Below are positions 1-6,844 of a stretch of 12,079 nt of DNA, piece after piece. Every line of letters begins with the position of its first letter. The first letter of the stretch is position 1. The position numbers and the translations under genes are program-made. Source of the stretch: an uncultured beta proteobacterium (lineage in GTDB: Bacteria > Pseudomonadota > Gammaproteobacteria > Burkholderiales > Burkholderiaceae_C). The stretch covers positions 1 to 12,079 of the forward strand of contig CAIWRE010000028.1 of NCBI GenBank assembly GCA_903914985.1, given 5' to 3'. Below the pieces are notes generated by a model. The model worked only from the letters and a program-made list of their open reading frames with translations, had not been told where the DNA came from and ran no database searches.

Positions 1-1
1 A

Positions 2-775
2 GGAATTGGCAAAAGTACCACCTCCTCCAACCTGTCGGCAGCCTTCTCCAAAATGGGCAAGCGCGTCTTACAGATTGGTTGCGACCCTAAGCACGACAGT
101 ACGTTCACGCTGACCAAAAAAATGCTGCCAACGGTTATCGACGTGCTCGAAACCGTGGACTTTCACGCCGAGGAATTGCGCATTGAAGACTTCGTGTTCG
201 AGGGCTACAACGGCGTGATGTGCGTGGAAGCCGGCGGCCCCCCTGCGGGCACAGGCTGTGGGGGTTATGTGGTGGGACAAACGGTGAAGCTGCTCAAAGA
301 GCACCATTTGCTCGAGGACACTGATGTGGTGATTTTTGATGTGCTGGGCGATGTGGTGTGCGGTGGTTTCGCAGCGCCTTTGCAGCACGCCGACCGCGCC
401 ATGATCGTGACGGCCAATGACTTTGATTCGATATTTGCCATGAACCGCATCGTGCAGGCCATCGGTGCCAAGGCAAAAAATTACAACGTGCGCTTGGGCG
501 GCGTGATTGCCAACCGCAGCGCCGCCACAGACCAGATCGACAAATACAACGACCGCATCGGCCTCAAGCTGGCGGCCCACTTTCCGGACTTGGATGTGAT
601 CCGCCGCAGCCGACTCAAGAAGTCCACGCTTTTTGAGATGGAGTACTCGCCGGAGCTGGACGCAGTACAAAAAGAATACATGCGCCTGGCGGCCAACCTG
701 TACCTCGGCGGCGAGAGCTACAACGCCGTGCCGATGAAAGACCGCGATATTTTTGATCTCCTAGGTTTCGACTGA
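2..775 (+). CDS. bchL: Light-independent protochlorophyllide reductase, iron protein BchL (5' partial)
   Basis: BchL is the NifH-like ATPase dimer that delivers electrons to the BchN-BchB catalytic subunits of dark-operative protochlorophyllide reductase in bacteriochlorophyll synthesis. The frame is open from base 2 and begins inside the P-loop (GIGKSTTSSN), so the start codon is outside the window. About 257 residues are visible against roughly 300 for the family, so some 40 N-terminal residues are missing. After the P-loop comes the DPKHDST segment. The two cysteines expected to bind the subunit-bridging [4Fe-4S] cluster lie in GTGCGG (codon 257-259) and DVVCGGF (codon 359-361), 34 residues apart as in this family. 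The GPPAGTGCGG and IANRSAATDQID stretches favour BchL over NifH. The stop at 773-775 lies 11 bases before bchM, so the two genes are probably cotranscribed. Nothing looks damaged. Confidence 0.97.
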   Translation, partial: GIGKSTTSSNLSAAFSKMGKRVLQIGCDPKHDSTFTLTKKMLPTVIDVLETVDFHAEELRIEDFVFEGYNGVMCVEAGGPPAGTGCGGYVVGQTVKLLKEHHLLEDTDVVIFDVLGDVVCGGFAAPLQHADRAMIVTANDFDSIFAMNRIVQAIGAKAKNYNVRLGGVIANRSAATDQIDKYNDRIGLKLAAHFPDLDVIRRSRLKKSTLFEMEYSPELDAVQKEYMRLAANLYLGGESYNAVPMKDRDIFDLLGFD

Positions 776-786
776 GGCACCACCCC

Positions 787-1485
787 ATGAACAACGCAAG
801 CTACCAGGAACGACGCGGTCAAATCGAAAACTATTTCGATCGCACGGCTGCGGCCGCTTGGGAAAAGCTCACCTCCGATGCACCGGTAGGACGCATTCGC
901 GCGACAGTGCGCGCTGGCAGGGACCGGATGCGTGAAACACTGCTGTCCTGGCTGGGCCAGGATTTGCAGGGCAAACGCATCCTGGATGCGGGCTGCGGCA
1001 CCGGTGCCCTGGCGGTAGAGGCTGCACGGCGTGGTGCGCACGTGGTCGCCATCGATCTTTCCCCCACCCTGGTGAACCTGGCGCGTGAACGGATCCCGCA
1101 CGATGTGAGGCATCTGGTGGAGTTTCACAGCGGCGACATGCTGGATCCGGCCCTCGGCCATTTCGATCACGTGGTTGCCATGGACTCCATCATCCATTAC
1201 GGGACTGACGATGCGGTGCATGCATTGGCCCAACTGGCTGAACGCACCAAGGGCTCGATTGTGTTTACTTTTGCCCCCAGAACGCCCTTGCTGGCAGCCA
1301 TGATTTCGGTCGGACGGCTCTTTCCGCGCTCAGACCGTGCTCCTTGGCTTGAGCCGATGGCCCAGGCGCATATTGCCCGCCTCATGCAAGGCCATGGCGT
1401 GCTGGATCAATGGGCTTGCGCCCGTACACAACGCGTCTCCAGCGGTTTTTACAAATCGCAGGCGATGGAATGGGTACGGTCATGA
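787..1485 (+). CDS. bchM: Magnesium-protoporphyrin IX O-methyltransferase BchM
   Basis: BchM transfers a methyl group from S-adenosylmethionine to the 13-propionate of Mg-protoporphyrin IX, giving the monomethyl ester that is the substrate of the cyclase AcsF encoded downstream. The 232-residue protein has the family's usual length. It opens with a helical region containing YFDRTAAAAWEKL. SAM-binding motif I follows at about residues 65-73 (ILDAGCGTG), and an acidic residue ends the next strand (VVAIDLS, D90). The C-terminus has the SSGFYKS segment common in BchM. The ATG at 787 follows GAGG at 774-777, which overlaps the bchL stop. The gene ends in an ATGA overlap with lhaA, which suggests translational coupling. 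The combination of SAM fold and position between bchL and lhaA makes the assignment firm. Confidence 0.95.
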   Translation: MNNASYQERRGQIENYFDRTAAAAWEKLTSDAPVGRIRATVRAGRDRMRETLLSWLGQDLQGKRILDAGCGTGALAVEAARRGAHVVAIDLSPTLVNLARERIPHDVRHLVEFHSGDMLDPALGHFDHVVAMDSIIHYGTDDAVHALAQLAERTKGSIVFTFAPRTPLLAAMISVGRLFPRSDRAPWLEPMAQAHIARLMQGHGVLDQWACARTQRVSSGFYKSQAMEWVRS

Positions 1486-2918
1486 GGATCAAAACCTTCA
1501 CCAGGTTTGCCAGGCAAATGCCCGCCAGTTGGCTGCCATTTGCCGATGTGTCCAGTGCAGGACTGCCATTGCCTCGCCTGCTGCGGTTGACGCTTTTCAA
1601 ATTCACCATGGGCATGACCACGGCCTTGATGATTGGCACCTTGAACCGGGTCATGATTGTCGAGCTCGGCGTGCCCGCCTGGTTGGTGTCACTCATGCTG
1701 GCATTGCCGTTGTTGGTCGCGCCATTCCGTGCGGTGACGGGTTATCAGTCCGACGTGCATGTCTCAGCCTTTGGATGGCGGCGCGTGCCCTATATGTGGG
1801 GCGGTACCTTGATCCAATTCCTGGGGCTGGCCGTCATGCCTTTTGCGCTGCTGGTGCTCTCAGGACGCGGCCAAATTCCGGTGCCTGATTTTGTCGGGCA
1901 AGCGGCTGCAGGAATCGCCTTCCTCCTGGTCGGGGCGGGTTTGCAAACTTCGCAAACCGCAGGATTGGCCCTTGCCACCGATCAGGCGAGCGAAGAGACG
2001 CGACCCAGAGTGGTTGCACTGCTGTACACCATGTTGCTGGTCGGGGCCGTCAGCGGTAGCTTGATTTTCAGCCTGCTGCTGTCCAATTTCACGCCTGAGC
2101 ACCTGGTGCAGGTCGTTCAAGGCAGCGCACTCGTCGTCCTGGTACTGAATGCCATTGCACTGTGGAAACAGGAGCCGCGCAATCCACAGAGGGTTGCAGC
2201 GCTGAAGAACCAAGTGCAACCCGGGTTTCGCGACGTCTGGGCCCAATTTATTGCATTGCCCCACGCGCGTCGGTTTTTGTGGGCGACAGCGTTCGGAACT
2301 ACCGCCTTCAATATGCAAGACATCGTCCTGGAGCCCTATGGTGGCGAAATTTTGAAGCTCAGCGTGGGCTCAACCAGCGCCTTGACAGCGATGTTGGCGC
2401 TTGGAGGGCTCTTGGGGTTTTATGTTTCGGGGCGCCAATTGGCCAAAGGCACAGACCCTATGCGACTGGCGGCTTACGGCGCGCTGGCCGGACTGCCAGC
2501 GTTCTCCGCTGTGATTTTCTCAGCACCATTGGATGCGGGCTGGTTATTCCGCAGCGGCGCGCTGGGCATCGGTTTTGGTGGCGGCCTGTTTGCCGTGGGC
2601 ACCTTGTTTACCGCCATGCGGATGGAGGGGCAATTTGTCGGCCTGGCACTTGGTGCCTGGGGAGCCGTGCAATCTGCTGCTGCCGGTATCGCCATGTTTT
2701 TCGGCGGGAGTCTGCGAGACATCGTCAGTGGCATCACAGCGCAAGGGCTGTGGGGTCCTGCGATGGCAGACCCCTCAGTGGCTTACAGCATGGTCTACCA
2801 CGTTGAAATGCTTTTTCTTTTCGTCACCTTGATCGCCATTGGCCCCCTGGTCCGTCGCAACACCCGTTTTTCGTCCGCTGTCCCGTCAACCCTCGGCCTG
2901 GCCGAGCTACGCACTTAG
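1482..2918 (+). CDS. lhaA: LH1 assembly protein LhaA (PucC/BCH family of the major facilitator superfamily)
   Basis: LhaA is an inner-membrane protein needed for assembly of the light-harvesting 1 antenna around the reaction centre, probably by handling bacteriochlorophyll or LH1 polypeptides. I start it at the ATG at 1482, which overlaps the bchM stop as ATGA and gives 478 residues. The frame is also open upstream to an ATG at 1410, but that lies within bchM and adds 24 residues unlike the family. PucC-family marks near the N-terminus are LNRVMIVELGVPAWLV, the strongly hydrophobic LMLALPLLVAPFRA, and GWRRVPYMWGG. The rest alternates hydrophobic segments, about twelve in all, with short loops such as ATDQASEETRPRVVAL. 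Its place between bchM and puhA separates LhaA from the LH2-linked PucC. No truncation is visible. Confidence 0.93.
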   Translation: MRIKTFTRFARQMPASWLPFADVSSAGLPLPRLLRLTLFKFTMGMTTALMIGTLNRVMIVELGVPAWLVSLMLALPLLVAPFRAVTGYQSDVHVSAFGWRRVPYMWGGTLIQFLGLAVMPFALLVLSGRGQIPVPDFVGQAAAGIAFLLVGAGLQTSQTAGLALATDQASEETRPRVVALLYTMLLVGAVSGSLIFSLLLSNFTPEHLVQVVQGSALVVLVLNAIALWKQEPRNPQRVAALKNQVQPGFRDVWAQFIALPHARRFLWATAFGTTAFNMQDIVLEPYGGEILKLSVGSTSALTAMLALGGLLGFYVSGRQLAKGTDPMRLAAYGALAGLPAFSAVIFSAPLDAGWLFRSGALGIGFGGGLFAVGTLFTAMRMEGQFVGLALGAWGAVQSAAAGIAMFFGGSLRDIVSGITAQGLWGPAMADPSVAYSMVYHVEMLFLFVTLIAIGPLVRRNTRFSSAVPSTLGLAELRT

Positions 2919-2925
2919 TCTTCAC

Positions 2926-2932
2926 AAAGGAG
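2926..2932 (+). promoter_or_regulatory. Shine-Dalgarno site of puhA
   Basis: AAAGGAG lies 8 bases before the ATG at 2941, in the 22-base gap after the lhaA stop. It is among the strongest ribosome-binding sites in the window and fixes the puhA start, although the frame is open upstream into lhaA as far as 2839. A strong site fits a protein needed in stoichiometric amounts with the other reaction-centre subunits. Confidence 0.8.
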
Positions 2933-2940
2933 AGTCCGCC

Positions 2941-3702
2941 ATGCAAACCATTGGAAACATTACCGGTTACGTCGATTTAGCCCAAATACTGCTTTATGTG
3001 TTTTGGGTGTTTTTCGCCGGTCTCATTTATTACCTCGTCCAGGAAAACCACCGTGAGGGCTACCCGATGGAATCAGGTAGCAACGGACGCGCGGTGATCA
3101 AAGGATTCCCCATACCTGAGCCCAAAACCTTTTTACTGGAAGGCGGCCACAGCGTCACGGTGCCCGACCTGGCACGCAAAGAGCCACCCATCCATGGGGT
3201 CTCCAGCGGCTATGGCTCCGGCTCCCCGATCGAGCCAACCGGTGACGCCATGACCTCTGGTATCGGCGCTGGTGCCTGGTCCAACCGCGCGGACGTGCCA
3301 GAGCGCAGCCACGACGGGGCGCCGCTGTTGCAGCCATTGCGCGTCGCAAGTGCTTACAGCGTTGCCTCACAAGACGTCGATCCCCGCGGTCTGCCTGTGA
3401 TGGGCGGCGACGGCAAGCAAGGTGGCATCGTCAAGGACATTTGGATCGACTCGGCAGAAATGATGTTTCGCTACCTCGAGGTGGATATTGCAGGTGGTCG
3501 CAGCGTCTTGGTTCCCATTCCCTTCACGCTGATCCGCCGTAATCAAGTGGAAGTGCACGCCATCTATGCACGCCACTTTGCCGCGGTTCCGGCCCTGCGC
3601 AACCCCGATCAAATCACCAAACTGGAAGAGGAAAAAATCAGCGCGTATTACGGTGGAGGCACCTTGTATGCCGACCCGCAACGCAGCGAGCCTCTGATTT
3701 AA
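2941..3702 (+). CDS. puhA: Photosynthetic reaction centre H subunit PuhA
   Basis: PuhA is the H subunit of the type-II reaction centre. It has one transmembrane helix and a cytoplasmic PRC-barrel domain that caps the L-M core and guides proton transfer to the secondary quinone. The 253-residue protein starts at 2941, supported by the site at 2926-2932. The single membrane helix is at about residues 12-33 (LLYVFWVFFAGLIYYL), followed by the very conserved ENHREGYP. A proline- and glycine-rich middle part follows. The PRC-barrel includes IVKDIWIDSAEMMFRYLEV, and near the C-terminus is the family signature EEEKISAYYGGGTLYADP. All expected regions are present. The gene precedes puhB by 40 bases. 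Confidence 0.97.
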   Translation: MQTIGNITGYVDLAQILLYVFWVFFAGLIYYLVQENHREGYPMESGSNGRAVIKGFPIPEPKTFLLEGGHSVTVPDLARKEPPIHGVSSGYGSGSPIEPTGDAMTSGIGAGAWSNRADVPERSHDGAPLLQPLRVASAYSVASQDVDPRGLPVMGGDGKQGGIVKDIWIDSAEMMFRYLEVDIAGGRSVLVPIPFTLIRRNQVEVHAIYARHFAAVPALRNPDQITKLEEEKISAYYGGGTLYADPQRSEPLI

Positions 3703-3742
3703 GCCCGTCCCGCGCTGACACCCAGACTGAGAAGGAAAGACC

Positions 3743-4414
3743 ATGCCCGTAGAAAACCTTGGCCATGAATACGAGTTTGAGCCCCAGTACGGGCTGCCGG
3801 AGCGATTGCCCGCCGACGAGCACATTATTTGGCAGGGTTCGCCGGAGACAGGCGCTTTGGTGCGGTCGGCTTTTCATCTGCGCAAATTGGTGGCGTACTT
3901 CGGACTTCTGGCGCTGGCCTGCGCCTGGCCGGCATTGGAATCGGGTGCGGGAATGGCGGCGGTGCTTCAGTCACTCAAGTGGATCACGCCATTGTCGGTG
4001 CTTGCACTGGCCTCGATTTGGGTTCTTGCCTGGATGACGGCCCGCACCACGGTCTACACACTCACCAACAAGCGCATCGTGATGCGCTTGGGGATTGTGC
4101 TCACCGTGTCCTTCAATTTTCCGCTCAAGCGCATCGCAGCAGCCGATATACGCACGCTGGACGCCGGCTTTGGCGACATCACACTGGCACTTCAGGGTGA
4201 CGACCGAATCGCCTGGGTTCACCTGTGGCCCAGCGTTCGCCCCTGGCGCATCACCAAGACTGAGCCGAGTTTTCGCGCTATCGCTGATGTGCAAGGCGTA
4301 TCGGCGCAGCTGCGCGAGGCCTGGTCTCAGGCAACGGGCCTGCAAGCCCAAGCAGCACCCCAAGCGGTGGCAGCACCCGGCCAGAGCCCTTCTCTGCAGG
4401 TAAGCCCGGTATGA
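3743..4414 (+). CDS. puhB: Photosynthetic complex assembly protein PuhB (PH-like membrane domain)
   Basis: PuhB is a membrane protein that assists reaction-centre assembly. The 223-residue product starts at the ATG at 3743, with AAGGA at 3732-3736 upstream. It begins with a soluble segment (YGLPERLPADEHIIWQGSP) typical of PuhB. Two hydrophobic helices follow, at about 48-66 and 81-99. A bacterial PH-like domain then starts at RTTVYTLTNKRIVMRLG (about 101-117) and runs to about 175. The last 25 residues are a low-complexity tail rich in Ala, Gln, Pro and Ser, probably disordered and poorly conserved. The stop overlaps the start of puhC as ATGA. The identity rests on these family motifs and on the conserved puhA-puhB-puhC order. 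Confidence 0.93.
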   Translation: MPVENLGHEYEFEPQYGLPERLPADEHIIWQGSPETGALVRSAFHLRKLVAYFGLLALACAWPALESGAGMAAVLQSLKWITPLSVLALASIWVLAWMTARTTVYTLTNKRIVMRLGIVLTVSFNFPLKRIAAADIRTLDAGFGDITLALQGDDRIAWVHLWPSVRPWRITKTEPSFRAIADVQGVSAQLREAWSQATGLQAQAAPQAVAAPGQSPSLQVSPV

Positions 4415-4881
4415 GCAGCTACGTCGTCGCCAACCGATCTGCTGCAGTCGCTGCGGACAGCTTTCCCAAATGGGTTTTGTACTGCGCGGGCGGCATCATC
4501 GCTTTCGCCTTGATTTCGGTCGGGCTCATCCGGATCACCGGCAATGGACCCGACCAACGGGCTGCTGCCGTCACCGTGCAACGCTCGCTGATCTTTCAGG
4601 ACCAGCGCGATGGCAGTGTGCTGGTGGCAGATGGAAAAACCGGCGAAAAGCTCACCTCTCTGGTTGGCGAACAAGGTTTTGTGCGCGGAGCGCTGAGAGC
4701 GTTGAGCCGGGAGCGTCATGCACGTGGTATCGGGTCCGCACCGCCCTTTGATTTGGTAGCCCACGTCGATGGGCGCATTACCCTGATGGACCCGAGTACC
4801 GGTCAACGTGTGGACTTGGAGTCCTTTGGCCCCACCAATACCGCTGAATTTGCCCGCTTCCTGGCAATGCAGCCCGAATAA
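4411..4881 (+). CDS. puhC: Photosynthetic complex assembly protein PuhC
   Basis: PuhC is a small single-pass membrane protein that affects reaction centre-LH1 organisation and assembly. The 156-residue product begins at the ATG within the ATGA overlap with puhB. A cytoplasmic lead of about 20 residues is followed by one hydrophobic helix at about 21-42 (VLYCAGGIIAFALISVGLI). The remaining C-terminal domain is expected in the periplasm and includes FQDQRDGSVLVADGKTG and GFVRGALRALSRERHARG, patterns usual for PuhC. PuhC sequences diverge strongly, so position between puhB and acsF carries much of the weight. The stop is 32 bases before acsF. Confidence 0.9.
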   Translation: MSSYVVANRSAAVAADSFPKWVLYCAGGIIAFALISVGLIRITGNGPDQRAAAVTVQRSLIFQDQRDGSVLVADGKTGEKLTSLVGEQGFVRGALRALSRERHARGIGSAPPFDLVAHVDGRITLMDPSTGQRVDLESFGPTNTAEFARFLAMQPE

Positions 4882-4913
4882 AGCCGCCCCACTTCAACGC
4901 CACGGAGAAACCC

Positions 4914-5990
4914 ATGCAAGCCCATCCCACCATCGACACAGCGGAAAAAGCATCACAGAAAGCTGTTGAAAGCACGATGCTGAGCCCACGGTTTTACACC
5001 ACGGACTTTGCCGCCATGGACCGCCTGGACATCTCCGGGGTTCGCGCCGAGTGGGACACCATGATGGCCGAGTACGAGGGCGACAACAACCATGACCACT
5101 TCCAACGCACGCCCGAGTTTGCAGCTGAAGTTGCGGAGCGCTTCTCTCAGGTCAGTCCGGAAATGCGCCAGGAGTTTTTGGACTTCCTGATCTCCTCGCT
5201 GACGTCCGAATTTTCCGGCTGCATTTTGTACAACGAAATATTCAAACATGTTGAAAACCCCGACATCAAGCAGCTGATGCGCTTCATGGCGCGCGATGAA
5301 TCCAGACATGCCAGCTTTATCAATCAATCGCTGAAAGACTTCGGACTCGGAATTGACCTCGGTGACCTTAAACGTACCAAGGCCTATACCTACTTCAAAC
5401 CCAAGTACATTTTTTACGCGACATACCTGTCCGAAAAAATCGGCTACGCACGCTACATCACCATCTTTCGCCAACTGGAAAGAAATCCGGACAAGCGCTT
5501 CCACCCCATCTTCCGGTGGTTTGAACGTTGGTGCAATGACGAATTCCGCCACGGCGAGTCCTTTGCACTGATCATGCGTGCCAATCCTCACCTGCTGCAA
5601 GGCGGCAACATCTATTGGATCCGGTTCTTTTTGCTCGCGGTTTATGCCACGATGTATGTCCGGGACCACGCTCGCCCCATGCTCCATGAAGAAATGGGTC
5701 TGGAATCCACCACCTACGATTACGAAGTCTTTCGGATTACCAACGAGATCACCCGCCAGGTCTTCCCCGTCAGCTTGGACATTGACAACCCCGCATTTCG
5801 CGACGGACTGTCGCATCTTTTTCACGTGCAAGCACAGATGGACAAAGCCAAGGCGCGCGGTGGCTTGGTTGGAGCGCTTCAACGTGCCCGGTGGGCGGTT
5901 TCGGGGCTTTCCACCTTTGTCCGCTTGTACTTCCTTCCGGTCAAACACCACAGCCTTCCTGCACAGATCCGCATGGCACCCGCCTGGTAA
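4914..5990 (+). CDS. acsF: Oxygen-dependent Mg-protoporphyrin IX monomethyl ester cyclase AcsF
   Basis: AcsF is the di-iron oxygenase that forms the isocyclic (E) ring, converting Mg-protoporphyrin monomethyl ester (the BchM product) to divinyl protochlorophyllide using O2. The 358-residue length is typical. Di-iron ligand motifs are visible: DESRH at 128-132 (E129, H132) and NDEFRHGE at 208-215 (E210, H213). E99 in TSEFSG is the likely first bridging glutamate, 30 residues before E129. GGAGA at 4904-4908 precedes the ATG at 4914. Its place between puhC and puhE is characteristic of purple proteobacteria. No Ycf54-like or BciE-like accessory gene is visible here, which fits the betaproteobacterial AcsF class reported to work alone, although such a gene could lie elsewhere. 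It implies pigment synthesis can proceed with oxygen. Confidence 0.97.
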   Translation: MQAHPTIDTAEKASQKAVESTMLSPRFYTTDFAAMDRLDISGVRAEWDTMMAEYEGDNNHDHFQRTPEFAAEVAERFSQVSPEMRQEFLDFLISSLTSEFSGCILYNEIFKHVENPDIKQLMRFMARDESRHASFINQSLKDFGLGIDLGDLKRTKAYTYFKPKYIFYATYLSEKIGYARYITIFRQLERNPDKRFHPIFRWFERWCNDEFRHGESFALIMRANPHLLQGGNIYWIRFFLLAVYATMYVRDHARPMLHEEMGLESTTYDYEVFRITNEITRQVFPVSLDIDNPAFRDGLSHLFHVQAQMDKAKARGGLVGALQRARWAVSGLSTFVRLYFLPVKHHSLPAQIRMAPAW

Positions 5991-6020
5991 AGCGCACCGC
6001 ACACTGACCAAAGGCCAACG

Positions 6021-6803
6021 ATGAACGATGCCACATTAGCGCTGGGATTCGCGATCTTCATCTGGTGGTTCAGCACCGGCATCGTCATTTTGCTGAATCG
6101 GATGTCGCGCTCCATGGTGGCACTGAGTCTGGTGCTGTCGTCCATGCTGGGGCTTGCCTCTCTTGTAGGGCTTGCGCATACCTCCCACCAGACGGACATC
6201 GCCGGGGCCTACTGCGCGTTCACCTGCGCGCTGCTTGCGTGGGGCTGGAATGAGCTGAGTTTTTTGACCGGATGGATCACCGGCCCGCGCATTACCGCAC
6301 TGCCCCAGGGTGCAACAGGCTGGTACCGCTTTGTCGAATCACTCCGCGCGGTTTTGTGGCATGAGATCGCCATACTCATGGTGGGCTGCAGCATTGTTGC
6401 AATTACCTGGGATGCACCCAACCAGGTCGGTACCGGAACTTACCTGGTGCTTTGGATCATGCGAACCAGTGCCAAGCTCAATTTGTTTTTCGGCGTGCGC
6501 AACCTGAGCGAGGAATTTTTGCCGATTCACCTGGCTTACCTGCAGACCTTTTTCCGCAGGCGGCGTCTCAATGCCTTCTATCCGTTCGCACTCACGCTGG
6601 CCAGCATGTGCTTATGGTGGCTTGCCTCGTATGGTATGAGCCCCATGGCTAGTCAGACACAGGTGGTGGGTTCTGTGTTGGTGGGGACCATGCTCGCGCT
6701 GGCAATCGTTGAGCATCTCATGCTGGTTTTGCCCGTGGATACCAGCGCACTTTGGCGCTGGGCCTTGCGCAACAAAGGGGCGGCCGATGCCCCTGCACTT
6801 TAG
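6021..6803 (+). CDS. puhE: Putative photosynthetic complex assembly protein PuhE (DUF3623 family)
   Basis: PuhE is an integral membrane protein of the puh operon whose loss in other purple bacteria alters reaction-centre and bacteriochlorophyll levels. Its exact reaction is unknown. The 260-residue product is mostly hydrophobic, with about seven likely membrane helices starting at residue 6. The segments ALLAWGWNELSFLTGWITGPR (from about residue 71) and MRTSAKLNLFFGVRNLSEEF are signatures I recognise for this family. A weak AAGG at 6011-6014 precedes the ATG at 6021. The gene lies 30 bases after acsF and 41 bases before crtI. In many purple bacteria hemA or cycA-type genes follow puhE, and here carotenoid genes do. 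Confidence 0.92.
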   Translation: MNDATLALGFAIFIWWFSTGIVILLNRMSRSMVALSLVLSSMLGLASLVGLAHTSHQTDIAGAYCAFTCALLAWGWNELSFLTGWITGPRITALPQGATGWYRFVESLRAVLWHEIAILMVGCSIVAITWDAPNQVGTGTYLVLWIMRTSAKLNLFFGVRNLSEEFLPIHLAYLQTFFRRRRLNAFYPFALTLASMCLWWLASYGMSPMASQTQVVGSVLVGTMLALAIVEHLMLVLPVDTSALWRWALRNKGAADAPAL

Positions 6804-6844
6804 AAGCCCCGCTGGCCCTGCACCGACACACCCATTGGAAGTTC

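Noticed and set aside
68..670. Antisense open frame of 200 codons over bchL
   Set aside because: Mirror of a well-conserved gene. The product is rich in His, Val and Arg with no recognisable motif and no ribosome-binding site.
1410..1481. Upstream extension of lhaA by 24 codons into bchM
   Set aside because: The ATGA overlap at 1482 is the usual arrangement, and the extra residues do not resemble the PucC family.
2839..2940. Upstream extension of puhA into lhaA
   Set aside because: The strong AAAGGAG before 2941 and the conserved H-subunit N-terminus (MQTIGNITGYVDLA) fix the start.
4337..4411. Low-complexity Ala/Gln/Pro tail of PuhB as a repeat element
   Set aside because: It is an irregular codon-level bias without a repeating DNA unit, probably a disordered tail.
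4953..6011. Antisense open frame of about 350 codons covering nearly all of acsF
   Set aside because: The sense strand encodes an unmistakable AcsF with its di-iron motifs. The antisense product shows no domain or membrane pattern, and long antisense frames are common opposite GC-rich genes with strong third-position bias.
6804..6844. Possible PpsR/CrtJ operator or FNR-type box ahead of crtI
   Set aside because: Reading the gap I found no TGT-N12-ACA pair and no TTGAT-N4-ATCAA pattern; only CACA runs occur.
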